In this document: positions 35,847 through 47,328 of the stretch, in pieces
Position numbering within the stretch: position 1 is the first letter of the stretch
How the letters are laid out: every line of letters starts with the position of its first letter
Source: Mimachlamys varia
Taxonomy: Eukaryota; Mollusca; Bivalvia; Pectinida; Pectinidae
Length of the DNA stretch: 64,000 nt
Direction of reading: 5' to 3'
Assembly (NCBI GenBank): GCA_947623455.1
Contig: OX392538.1
Span: 682,001-746,000, forward strand
Notes under the pieces: model-generated
Told to the model about the DNA's origin: nothing
The model's input: only the letters and a program-made list of their open reading frames with translations
The model's database searches: none
Position numbers and translations under genes: made by a program

Positions 35847-35959
35847 ATGGAGACCAACATTTTGAAATATTTGTTCCCTCTAATCTTTGTCCATAATTTC
35901 CTCCCTCCTTTTCCTTACTTTGATGTTTCAATGACACATGATAGCTAGTGGCCTTTAAA

Positions 35960-38485
35960 TACTTCTACCTTTGTAGTTTCTTTGAAACCAGAGACCTCTT
36001 CTTTGTAGTTTCTATGAAACCAGAGACCACTTCATTGTACAGGTAGTTTCTATGACAACAGAGACCTCTCCCTTGTAGCTTCTATGAATCAAGAGACTTC
36101 TTCTTTGTACATGTAGTTTCTATGAAACCAGAAACATCTTCTTTGTAGTTTCTATGAAACCAGAGACCTCTCCCTTGTAGCTTCCATGAAACCAGAGACC
36201 TCTCCTTTGTAGTTTCTATGAATCCAGAGACTGCTTCTTTGTAATTTCTATGAATCAAGAGACATCTTCTTTGTACATGTAGTTTCTATGAAACCAGAAA
36301 CATCTTCTTTGCAGTTTCTATGAAACTAAAAGACCACTTCTTGGTACATGTGGTTTCTATGAAACCAGAGACCTCTTCTTTGTACATGTAGTTTCTATGA
36401 CCAACAGAGACCTCTTCTTTATACATGTAGTTTCTATGACAACAGAGACCTCTTCTTTGTACATGTAGCTTCTATGACAACAGAGACCTCTTCTTTGTAG
36501 CTTCTATGAAACCAGAGACCTCTTATTTGTAGTTTCTATGAATCAAGAGACTTCTTCTTTGTACATGTAGTTTCTATGACAACAGAGACCTCTTCTTTGT
36601 AGCTTCTATGAAAACAGAGACCTCTTATTTGTAGTTTCTATGAATCAAGAGACCTCTTCTTTGTAGTTTCTATGAATCAAGAGACCTCTTCTTTGTACAT
36701 GTAGCTTCTATGAAAACAGAGACCTCTTCTTTGTAGTTTCTATGAATCAAGAGACATCTTCTTTGTAGTTTCTATGAATCAAGAGACATCTTCTTTGCAC
36801 ATGTAGTTTCTATGACAACAGAGACATCTTCTTTGTACATGTAGTTTCTATGACAACAGAGACCTCTTATTTGTACATGTAGCTTCTATGACAACAGAGA
36901 CCTCTTTGTACATGTAGTTTCTATGACAACAGAGATCTTTTATTTGTACATGTAGTTTCTATGAAAACAGAGACCTCTTCTTTGTACATGTAGTTTCTAT
37001 GACAACAGAGACCTCCTCTTTGTAAATGTAGTTTCTATGACAACAGAGACCTCTTCTTTGTACATGTAGCTTCTATGACAACAGAGACCTCTTATTTGTA
37101 CATGTAGTTTCTATGACAACAGAGACCTCTTATTTGTACATGTAGCTTCTATGACAACAGAGACCTCTTTGTAAATGTAGTTTCTATGACAACAGAGACC
37201 TCTTATTTGTACATGTAGCTTCTATGACAACAGAGACCTCTTTGTAAATGTAGTTTCTATGACAACAGAGATCTCTTATTTGTACATGTAGTTTCTATGA
37301 AAACAGAGACCTCTTCTTTGTACATGTAGTTTCTATGACAACAGAGACCTCTTCTTTATAAATGTAGTTTCTATGACAACAGAGACCTCTTATTTGTACA
37401 TGTAGTTTCTATGACAACAGAGACCTCTTCTTTGTAGTTTCTATGAATCAAGAGACCTCTTCTTTGTAGTTTCTATGAATCAAGAGACCTCTTCTTTGTA
37501 CATGTAGCTTCTATGAAAACAGAGACCTCTTCTTTGTAGTTTCTATGAATCAAGAGACATCTTCTTTGTAGTTTCTATGAATCAAGAGACATCTTCTTTG
37601 TACATGTAGTTTCTATGACAACAGAGACCTCTTATTTGTACATGTAGCTTCTATGACAACAGAGACCTCTTTGTACATGTAGTTTCTATGACAACAGAGA
37701 TCTTTTATTTGTACATGTAGTTTCTATGAAAACAGAGACCTCTTCTTTGTACATGTAGTTTCTATGACAACAGAGACCTCCTCTTTGTAAATGTAGTTTC
37801 TATGACAACAGAGACCTCTTCTTTGTACATGTAGCTTCTATGACAACAGAGACCTCTTATTTGTACATGTAGTTTCTATGACAACAGAGACCTCTTATTT
37901 GTACATGTAGCTTCTATGACAACAGAGACCTCTTTGTAAATGTAGTTTCTATGACAACAGAGATCTCTTATTTGTACATGTAGTTTCTATGAAAACAGAG
38001 ACCTCTTCTTTGTACATGTAGTTTCTATGACAACAGAGACCTCTTATTTGTACATGTAGCTTCTATGACAACAGAGACCTCTTTGTACATGTAGTTTCTA
38101 TGACAACAGAGACCTCTTTGTAAATGTAGTTTCTATGACAACAGAGATCTCTTATTTGTACATGTAGTTTCTATGAAAACAGAGACCTCTTCTTTGTACA
38201 TGTAGTTTCTATGACAACAGAGACCTCTTATTTGTACATGTAGCTTCTATGACAACAGAGACCTCTTTGTACATGTAGTTTCTATGACAACAGAGACCTC
38301 TTCTTTGTACATGTAGTTTCTATGACAACAGAGACCTCTTCTTTGTACATGTAGTTTCTATGACAACAGAGACCTCTTCTTTATAAATGTAGTTTCTATG
38401 ACAACAGAGACCTCTTATTTGTACATGTAGTTTCTATGACAACAGAGACCTCTTCTTTGTAGCTTCTATGACAACAGGAAACTTC
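35960..38485 (+). repeat. 38-bp minisatellite, about 65 copies
   Basis: The unit is TTTGTACATGTAGTTTCTAT followed by GACAACAGAGACCTCTTC, with shorter variants lacking GTACAT or TTATT. Early units (to about 36.8 kb) are more diverged (ACCAGAGACC, ATCAAGAGAC). A block with four diagnostic units at 36640-36930 recurs at 37435-37700, so part of the array was duplicated as a segment of about 0.8 kb. Confidence 0.95.
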
Positions 38486-39308
38486 TCTTAAGGGACTTTC
38501 TGCTACCGAAACAAAGCATGGGGCTCTCTTTCTACGGCAGAGTTCCCACAACAGGGAACTTCATAAACCCATAAAGTATATCAAATCTCATTAAAACTTT
38601 TTTTTTAGTTAATGAATATGAAAATGATATTGTTTTCTTTCTGTTGAATTAGGAACTTTTCGAATATTTTGCTAACTAATGTCATATTTCTTAAAAGACA
38701 GCGTTATTTACTTGAGGACAGAAGACAATAGCTAGGTTTTGTCACTTTCTACAGTAGATTATTACTTCTGTAAAAATAATCTTGACTTTTCAGCACTTGA
38801 AGTAGAGCCAACTGTTGGTGACAAGGACTGCCTCTAGTCTAATAGGAACTCTTGTCAACCAATAACACCGACACCACTGCCAGCTGACATAGCAACCCAA
38901 GGGCCAGCTTCACTGTCAGCCAAAAACTAGATAATGTGGGAAAGTTCTCATAAAGGCTTGTGTGTTGTATGGTCTAATGCAGCCCGAGCTGTGATCTAGA
39001 TTTTATTAGCTTTTGATTTCAACCTAAAACATGTCTCTAGGTGTCGGTACTGGAATTTTTATATTACAAAATCATTTGTGATATATTGCACTCCTTGAAA
39101 TTAGTAAATTTAAAATTGATTTTTACAACAATAGAAAATATATTAGCAATGAAAATTAGAATAATAATCATACATTTTTTGAAGACATCTCATAAAGTAT
39201 GCTGCATTTGGATAAATTTGAGTCAATCTAAATTAAGAATACATAACAATATATATATTGATACACATATATTGGTCCACCCCTTCCTGTCTATATGTGT
39301 AGCACGGA
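38486..39308. other. No firm gene
   Basis: An acceptor-like TTGACTTTTCAG at about 38784-38795 is followed by 13 open codons to a stop; too short to call. Otherwise AT-rich. Confidence 0.45.
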
Positions 39309-39474
39309 TACAATTTGGCAAATTACAGGCTCCCACCAAATGTGAAATGGACAGATGATAAATTTGTGAAGGAACTGATTCTAGATACGAATGCTTGACA
39401 GACCCATCTTATACAATGAGAACAGTGACAGTGATACTATTCAGTTAGTTATAAGAAGTCATCTAAAGTTTTAA

Positions 39475-39765
39475 CAAATTTGACCCCTGTAAACTTAAAT
39501 ATGGCTCAAGTTCATTTCATGTTCGCAAACTTTGTTGGGCTTCATCCAAGGAACATTTCAAGTACATATCATGCTTCTAAGCATTTTGGTTAATCAGAAG
39601 ATGTTGTTTAAAGGTTTTTACAGATTTGACCCCTGGGACCTTAAATACGGTTCAAGGTCATTTTTTTTCCGAAACTTTGTTGGGCTTCTTCCAAGGAAAC
39701 TTTAAACCAAAAATCATGTTTCTTTGCCTTAAAGAAGAAGTCGTTTAAATGGAAAAGTTGCCGCT
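39475..39765 (+). repeat. Two diverged units of the GACCTTGA-like family
   Basis: TTTGACCCCTG, CTTAAATA.GG.TCAAG.TCATTT, AAACTTTGTTGGGCTTC and CCAAGGAA occur at 39478-39560 and 39628-39705. Similar in order to the units at 49.2-50.0 kb. Confidence 0.65.
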
Positions 39766-40309
39766 AGATGGACAGATGAATGATTGATCAACAGACGACA
39801 CACCACGGCATCAGCTAAAATATTTCTGAGCCCTGTTTAAAAGACATAACTTGCCTCCAAGAATTCAAACTTGAGTATTTGCTAATGCACCACCACTCAA
39901 AACACCAAATATTTAGCAAATCACAAGCAAATGTTTAGCTTGCTTATTAACGAAATCTTTATCATAATGTAAACAAAGTATAAAATATTCTTCTCTGTGT
40001 CTTTTTATTTCCTGAAACTAATACAGAAGATCAGCCAGATGACAATTCACAACCAATATGTTATCGTGGAAGTTGGTCACTTTATCAGCTAAGCCTTGTC
40101 TGTCTCTATTTGTTCTGCTGAGGACGTACCTAACGAGGCCTAATCTTCTGATTGCAGGATCAACACACGTTAAATAATACTTAATACCTCCATCATTCAC
40201 ACCAATCTGTGCCACTCTATTACCTCCTAAACCAGATCAATACGCTACTCACTTCATCACCCAAGTTGCATGTTTATATAGCATTTGGAGGCAATATCCT
40301 TGATAGAAA

Positions 40310-40372
40310 ATACGTCTTTTCTTCAGTTTTTTGGAAATTTCCTTTTTCTTCAGTTTTTTGAAAATTTCCTGT
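40310..40372 (+). repeat. Two copies of a 30-bp T-rich unit
   Basis: TTTTCTTCAGTTTTTTGGAA and TTTTCTTCAGTTTTTTGAAA, each followed by ATTTCCT. Confidence 0.85.
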
Positions 40373-41774
40373 CTTGTTTAAAAAAACAACACGTCACACT
40401 GAATGTCTAAAAATGACTTTCCTTGATAGCAAATTTGAAAGAAAATATCAAACATCATGAAATTTTGCCAGTATTTTCTTTGTATTGATTTTTTTTATGA
40501 TGTTTTTTGCATTTCTGTTACGTTCTTCAAAAACGACGTGAAGACACCATAATGATCAGTTAACTGTGTAGGTATAACATGATTATTGAGAGGCCTCTAC
40601 TGTACTTTCTGTCGCAGTAATAGCTCCCATGAGCTAATATCTGTAAAATGTACACAACACTACATATAATTCCATCTCACAATGAATCATGTTCTAAATA
40701 AGCAAAGACCATACATCCAAATTTCATCATGTCCAATGAAGCAATTTCCAATTTTTTTAAAAATCAACACACTAGAGACCATTTGTTTTTCCAAATCAAT
40801 TTATTTGTACTTGGTTTAACATGTAACTTTGGCAGTGAAGTCATCAGAAGAACTTCCAATCTAACAAACTACATTGTACAAACTATGAATTTTACGATCT
40901 ATTCTGAAGTACATACTACTACAAATTTAACTTATACTCATAATTTTCCCCAAGCTATATAGAGCATATTCTGTAATCAAGGAGAAGGTTTGAGGTATTT
41001 AAGACATGTGAATCATATTAAATTATAATTGGGAAAGGACCTAGCGGCATTATTGCCAGCATCCATAAACTATCTCAATACCCTTCATACAGCCAAGGTC
41101 CTATGATGACAGGTGCCTACGGAAACACAGCGAAAAACGAAACACAGGAAAGTGACAAAATTTCCACATCGGTCAGATTCAGAGCTGGAACAACCAGACA
41201 ATTCAGCGAGTCGTACAGTCCCCCACCAAATGTGAAATTATAGGCCAAGAACACAGATGATACATTTGTGCAGAAACTAATTATAGGCATGAATGCTTGA
41301 CAGAAGGGTCATTAATTCAGTAAGGAAAAACTTCAGTCGTCTCATCCATTGCAAATAAATCTAGATGTTTAATGTCTTACTGCACCTGTGACAATGTATT
41401 GTGAGGCCTTCCATTATTTTATTGCTCACCAAAGTAAACCCAAATCCAAAGTATGAAGTTTCAGGACGAGTAGTGTAACAGATGATCCTAGACAAAGTTT
41501 TCTTTTATGTAGGTCAAAGGTCATAATGTAGGTCAGAGTGACCTACTATTGATACATTACACCCTCTCACCAAGGTAAACTGATACCCAAGTATGTATCA
41601 TGATAGATCATCAGTGATATAATATTCATTGACATGAAAACCTTATTTCTTTCCTTTTATGAGTATATGAGAAATTTTGTGTAGTTTTGACTATAACAGC
41701 GTGTTGGTTCAGGCAGTAAATGTCATTTATAGACAATAACTGGAGACAAAGATCATATACTAGCACAAGTGACA

Positions 41775-42600
41775 CGGAAAATCAGAAACCTCCTGATTTA
41801 CCGTCACCTAGCAACAACATTCAAACTTTACAACAGCACGTCAGTATGTCAAAAACCTCCTGATTGACCATCGCCTAGAAACAACATTAAAACTTTACAA
41901 CAGAACATCAGTATGTCAGAAACCTCCTGATGTACCGTCGCCTAGCAACAACATTGATACTTTATATGTCAGAAACCTCCTGATTGACCGTCGCCTAGCA
42001 ACAACATTGATACTTTACAACAGAACATCAGTATGTCAGAAACCTCCTGATGTACCTTCGCCTAGCAACAACATTGATACTTTATATGTCAGAAACCTCC
42101 TGATGTACCGTCACCTAGCAACAACATTGATACTTTACAACAGAACATCAGTATGTCAGAAACCTCCTGATGTACCGTCACCTAGCAACAACATTGATAC
42201 TTTATATGTCAGAAACCTCCTGATGTACCGTCGCCTAGCAACAACATTGATACTTTACAACAGAACATCAGTATGTCAGAAACCTCCTGATTGACCGTCA
42301 CCTAGAAACAACATTAAAACTTTACAACAGAACATCAGTATGTCAGAAACCTCCTGATTGACCGTCGCATAGCAACAACATTAAAACTTTACAACAGAAC
42401 ATCAGTATGTCAGAAACCTCCTGATGTACCGTCGCCTAGCAACAACATCCAAATTTTACAACAGAAAATCAGTATGTCAGAAACGACCTAATATACTGTC
42501 GCCTAGCAACAACATCCAAACTTTACAACAGAACATCAGTATGTCAGAAACCTCCTGATTGACAGTCGCCTAGCAACAACATCCAAACTTTCAACAAATC
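41775..42600 (+). repeat. Two-length tandem repeat (about 67 and 53 bp)
   Basis: The long unit is CAGAAACCTCCTGATGTACC, GTCGCCTAGCAACAACATTG and ATACTTTACAACAGAACATC; the short unit lacks about 14 bp (TTTATATGTC). Between 41941 and 42260 long and short alternate exactly, so the pattern repeats every 120 bp (CCTAGCAACAACATTGATAC at 41941, 42061 and 42181). Outer units are all of the long type and more diverged. Confidence 0.93.
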
Positions 42601-43023
42601 ACTTTCACTTTCTAATGATAGAATACATAGAATGTAGAAATATATAAAGGCACCATTAGGAATAAATTCCCTAAAATTCTAATGGCTAACTATTTAGGTA
42701 TAAGAATTATTATGATAATAAATAGTACCTTAACCTCATCAGGACAGAACCCATATAGACAGTAAAACCCTGGACACAGTTCTAGACAGATGGACAGGTT
42801 TCAGTCCCAAGTTGTAATAGTATAAAAGTTCCAGAGAAAGAATTTACCCCTGCTCTTAAAGCTCCAACAACCAAGGTGGATTATAAAATGGTCTGGGGTG
42901 AATGTTACAGTGTCCTAGCCGTAGCAATCAAGTGGATTGGCACTACGGAATAGATACAGTGGAAAGCACTAAATCTAGACACAGAAATGATAAATACACA
43001 TGGAGGTAGTAGCCAGGTGACAT
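42601..43023. other. No gene seen
   Basis: Unique spacer upstream of the hAT-type MITE. Confidence 0.55.
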
Positions 43024-43031
43024 AGGACCTG

Positions 43032-43391
43032 TAGTGCCGTCACGATACCGGAAAACTGTACCACGATATATTACAATACAGAGTGACTGTATCAAGATAT
43101 GTACTGCGATATATTGATTTGACAAATGGCCACTCTCGTTTCAAATGACTTTGTTTGTTTGTTTTGTCTTAGACAAAATGCCCCCATATGGCACTTTTTT
43201 ACTTTTTTATTTGGCAAACAAATTGGAATTCATGCAAATATTGAAGGAAATTAGGCAAGATTGAATGTAAGTACTCAAAATTAACATGTACGTACCACAA
43301 AAACCAGTTTTTCAACTTCGCTCCGCGGTGCAACAAATTTCTATTGACACATTGCAATATACCGGCATACCAGTATATTTTGACAGCTCTA
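43032..43391. mobile_element. hAT-type MITE
   Basis: The 360-bp element has diverged terminal inverted repeats: TAGTGCCGTCACGATACCGG at the left, and TAGAGCTGTCAAAATATACT read inward from the right. It is flanked by an 8-bp target duplication with one mismatch, AGGACCTG (43024-43031) and AGGAACTG (43392-43399). Terminal TAG..CTGTCA and 8-bp duplications are hAT hallmarks. There is no coding capacity. Internal runs of ATACCGGCATACC and CGATATATT are typical of this MITE type. Confidence 0.7.
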
Positions 43392-43399
43392 AGGAACTG

Positions 43400-44425
43400 T
43401 ATTAAGTACCTGATAGTTACTTAGGAAGGCTGTCATATGAAATATTGTACATTCATTTAAATTTCCTTTGTAAAACGCAGATGTTATCCTTGATGGACAA
43501 GCTTGTGCGGTACCCTCTACAATAAAATATATGATCACACATGCTTTAGCTGCCGAAACAAGGAAACGTATCACAAATTCTATCTCTAAACAACGGATTA
43601 CTTCCACAGTATACACAAAATGTGATTACATCATATTTGATGTTCTGATCTATATCTGTTCTCGTACTGATCAGGCCGGATTCCTCCTGGTAGAGCTGAC
43701 GACAGGAGCCGACCTGGGGGAGTTACGCAGAGATTCGCGTTTTAATATCTTATTCTGATCAATTACGCACCCATCGTGACACGACCAACACTGTGACAAC
43801 TTTGATTGTGTCAATGTTACTTTTCCTGACACGTTTTTATTCCATGTTGAATACAACCTTAAGAGTCATGTTTTTTCTCTACATGGGAATGTAAGAACCA
43901 GATTTTTCCCATTACAGTATTTAACATCAGTTTTTCTCTACATGGGAATGTGAGAACCAGATTTTTCCCATTACCACATTCACTTCAGTTTTTTTCAACA
44001 TGGGAATATTCTCCCCCTTGAAATTCTTGGAATTAAATTACACTAGTTAGCATTTTGTTAAATAACTCCTGATTTTCATTATCTTTTTACCATTACATTT
44101 GCAAGTGAAAGTCAAATATATGATAGAATATGACAAATGAACATGAGTACAACTGATAATTTGAATAAGGCCTTTTCTACTGGAAAAGGAAGCAAACTTA
44201 TGATCAAGGGGGACAGAAATAGGACAAATTTACTCTATAAATCAATACTAAAAAAACACAGTAACCGACCCAATAATAATCCTGGCCATGGGAACATTCC
44301 AAAACCAGGACAACTTACCTGATTGGGCCCTACTAAAATCAATACGTTACACTGCTAACTTTAACTGTTTTTTATTTACACCTGCCTCATCTTCTACATC
44401 CCAGAACAATTACACAGAACAGCTA
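43400..44425. other. No gene seen
   Basis: Contains the 62-bp repeat. A donor-like AATCAG|GTAAGTT on the minus strand (about 44315-44325) has no convincing exon. Confidence 0.45.
43868..44012 (+). repeat. About 62-bp tandem repeat, 2.5 copies
   Basis: TTTTTCTCTACATGGGAATG followed by GAGAACCAGATTTTTCCCAT occurs twice; a third partial copy begins TTTTTTTCAACATGGGAATA. Confidence 0.88.
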
Positions 44426-44530
44426 CAGTTGAGTGTAAGCTAACCTTTACACCTAGTGCACTAGTAGTGCACTACGTTTAAACTAGTAGTGCACTACATT
44501 TAAACTACAGGTAAACTAGTAGTGCACTAC
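44426..44530 (+). repeat. Left terminal inverted repeat of the 2.9-kb element
   Basis: It starts CAGTTGAGTG after TA. Inside are three or four copies of the palindrome-like AGTAGTGCACTAC separated by GTTTAAACT-type spacers (GTTTAAAC is itself a palindrome). These internal palindromes could act as repeated transposase-binding sites; that function is inference. Confidence 0.8.
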
Positions 44531-45194
44531 ACCCTGAACCCCATATAGGTCAAATACCCCTACAGGTAAATGGACAGTCCCATCCATCTACCTGTGATTT
44601 TTACCTGTACCTCATCTTTGTCGTCTGCTAGCACTTTGAAGCTGGCCTTATCATTAGTTAATATTTATAACTTTAATGTATATATATGCATCTTATGTAG
44701 TTATTTTTCTCAAACAACCTTTTCTCTTTTATTTCAAAACTAGAAATTGTGAAATCATGATAATTACTCTTACAATTTTCCCCCAAAATTCCTTGTATAC
44801 ATCATATAAATAAAATAGAACATTAATATTACTTTTTTTTATATTCATTTTCCAATTTACAATCAAGTATATTGAAAAATTGAAGGAATATCTATTGATA
44901 ATTATTTGCTTAGAAGTATATTTTTAGATATTGTAAGAACTAATTGTGAAAAGAAAAAAAATAAGTATTCTTATATTACTAGATATATATTTTTATTAAA
45001 TACATTCATGCCTCAGATCTATATATTTATGAATAGAGTTTTGATAATCCATATTTTTATTTTTTTCTATATTAAGATCTGTATGTATAAATCACCACAT
45101 ACAACAGCATTAATATAAGAATTTGAAGTTGAAAAAAGTAATACAACAATAAATTAAAATTTAGTCAGATTGTTCAGTATGGGACAGATGTTTT

Positions 45195-46410
45195 GCTTTG
45201 ACCCTCAGGCCTCAGGCAATTACCTGACCTGTCTCAACCTTGTCTAAGGAACACCTGCTGACATAAGCCTGTCAGTGACATAATTGAGGTGTGAATTTCT
45301 CATCTGACTATCACTGGTCAAATTTGGAACCAATTTGATTATTAAAGGGCTCAGCTGGATATGACCAGGATCATAATTATGATAATACATATTTTAACTT
45401 TTACTCAGGTTTATCAAGTTTATATGAAATTAAAAATCTTTGATAATATATCTAGATATTTACACATTTCCCTTTAAAAAGTGGATATTTTGAGGACTTT
45501 AATCCATTTTTTTTGTTTCATTCAAAACATTTATTTATACAATAATAAATTGATAGTACATTAAATAACATTGAAATTAATAATAATTACTTGGACAACA
45601 ATGTAAGTCTATATCAGTCCTTTACCAGATTCTGGTTTTCTTAAATATTAACTTAAAATACCAAGTATCTTATGACACTTGAATGAATATAATCCAATGA
45701 CGCATTTCGATTTCTAAATATTTACATATATATACTTGTTAAATGAATCAATGATGAAAAATTATCTGGTTTATATTGGGTGTAATCAGGGAGGTATATG
45801 TGAGAGAATATATACTCTCTGGCACAGTCACTCCATACAGTTTGATAATAAAATACTAACATTCATTATACTTAATTTTATTCTAATAATCAGTATAAAA
45901 GTATTTTAAAATGATGCATTTCCAATATTTAATCCTAAATATTGAAGGCAATTACAGGTTGTATTAAATATGACTTGAAGGTTTATGCATTTATGTAATA
46001 ATGATTAAAAAAAAAGCAAGGTCAGTTTAATGGAATTATTTTAATTAATTCCATATTGTAAGACTAAGTATACAACAAATAAATAATATGCAGTTATATT
46101 AACCTAAATTATAACAAACTTAAGCCTATGCCAGTCACATTTATTGTACTTTTAAATCAACCTAATGACTTATATAATATCTAACTAAAAGGGACAAATA
46201 TAGATCTTCAGGTAGAATCCTTTACCCTCCAGGCATAATTACGTACATGTACCTGACCTGCCTGGGCCACATCCTCACGTACAGAGGTCAAGATAGGGGA
46301 CACCCCCAGGCCGTCTGTAGTTAGCAAGGTCTGAATTTCTCACCTCCCACTCGAGCTCCCCCACAGCCATCACTAGTACTGGCCAAGTCTGATTTAAGGC
46401 CTGAGGGCCA
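45195..46410. repeat. Two diverged direct copies inside the long-TIR element
   Basis: Segments at about 45195-45335 and 46240-46410 share TACCTGACCTG, GGACACC, GGTCTGAATTTCTCACCT-like and CATCACT.G stretches in the same order and are GC-richer than the surrounding AT-rich DNA. Each lies roughly 0.8-1.2 kb inside the element. On the minus strand the second copy has a short open stretch (VGELEWEVRNSDLANYRRPG) that ends in a stop; the first copy is not open there, so coding is doubtful. Confidence 0.4.
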
Positions 46411-46650
46411 TGTTAATTGACTAATGATGATCCTATTTAATTAATGATTATAACATTGATTACAGTCAATTGGATTACATGTAGATGTATGTTGGTATTT
46501 TGATATGAAGAAGGAAATGGCTTTAAATGTTCTGGTGAAAGTAATCTTTTCTTATATTAGTACTTGATGTTTATATAACCTTTCATTTGTATGCATTGTT
46601 CATGAGTGTATAGTGAAACAGAATACCAATACCGGTACATGTAGGTAGTA

Positions 46651-46685
46651 TTGCCAGAGACGTATAAAACCTTGTACGTCTCTGA
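46651..46685. repeat. Short inverted repeat with 9-bp arms
   Basis: AGAGACGTA and TACGTCTCT around TAAAACCTTG, inside the 2.9-kb long-TIR element. Coordinates approximate. Confidence 0.6.
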
Positions 46686-47220
46686 TATTGCACAGCTAGC
46701 TTCTTAATGTCAAATATTAAAGTAATTTGTGATTGAAACAACTATACAAAGTACAAAATATGTTCTTCTAATATCTATTTTTTTTTATATTACAATCTGT
46801 TGTTTACTTTATTTTCTGTATATATTTTTAGTAGGATTAACTTAATAATTTCAACATAAAACATGTGTTATACCACTTTTTATTTGAACACATACCTTTC
46901 AATTTAATTGTAGAATACAAATATTTAAATAGAAAAAATTCATTATTAATTCTTAAAAAAAATATCATAAGTTAGTATATTTAAATTATTATTATATTTA
47001 ATTTATTTCAGTTATTAAGATAAATATCGTCTGGCATAAACTCAGAATTTTTCATTCTTGTACTTATATGAGGAAGTACCAGGTACTAACAAACTAATGA
47101 CTTCAATAGTATAACATAAAAGTACAGGTAAATCATATTACATCTGTACAGGTAAGAACACAGGTAGGTATGGACCCTCCCATTACCTGTAGGGGTTTTT
47201 GTGGTCACGCCTGGCTGGAC

Positions 47221-47326
47221 GTAGTGCACTACTAGTTTACTTGTAGTTTAAATGTAGTGCACTACTAGTTTAAACGTAGTGCACTCCTAGTGCACTAGGG
47301 TGTAAAGGTTAGCTTACACTCAACTG
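47221..47326 (-). repeat. Right terminal inverted repeat of the 2.9-kb element
   Basis: Reverse complement of the left end with a one-base length difference and few substitutions (for example CCCTAGTG for CCTAGTG, and AAGTAAAC for AGGTAAAC). It ends CTCAACTG and is followed by TA. Confidence 0.8.
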
Positions 47327-47328
47327 TA

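Larger units (their letters stand above)
39309..41310 (+). repeat. Dispersed repeat pair (39.33 and 41.22 kb)
   Basis: CCCACCAAATGTGAAAT, ACAGATGATA.ATTTGTG, GAA.CTGATT.TAG and GAATGCTTGACAGA occur in order at about 39330-39402 and 41222-41303. The 1.8 kb between is unrelated, so this is a dispersed element or an old duplication. Confidence 0.7.
44426..47326. mobile_element. 2.9-kb element with long terminal inverted repeats
   Basis: The left end 44426-44530 and right end 47221-47326 are inverted copies (105 and 106 bp) differing at only a handful of positions. Both begin CAGTTGAGTGTAAGCTAACC and both are flanked by TA (44424-44425 and 47327-47328), consistent with a TA target duplication as made by Tc1/mariner-type transposases. 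Weaker inverted similarity continues inward for another 80 bp or so (CCCCTACAGGTAA... ACCTACCTGTG). The interior is very AT-rich and has no reading frame above about 70 codons, so the element is non-autonomous. The TIRs hold three palindromic TAGTGCACTA units each. Confidence 0.75.

Noticed and set aside
38796..38840. Acceptor followed by LEVEPTVGDKDCL and a stop as a terminal exon
   Set aside because: Only 13 codons and no upstream partner.
44900..45118. 70-codon frame inside the long-TIR element as a transposase remnant
   Set aside because: Composition is Ile/Phe/Lys/Tyr-rich as expected from AT-rich DNA and has no DDE-like motif.
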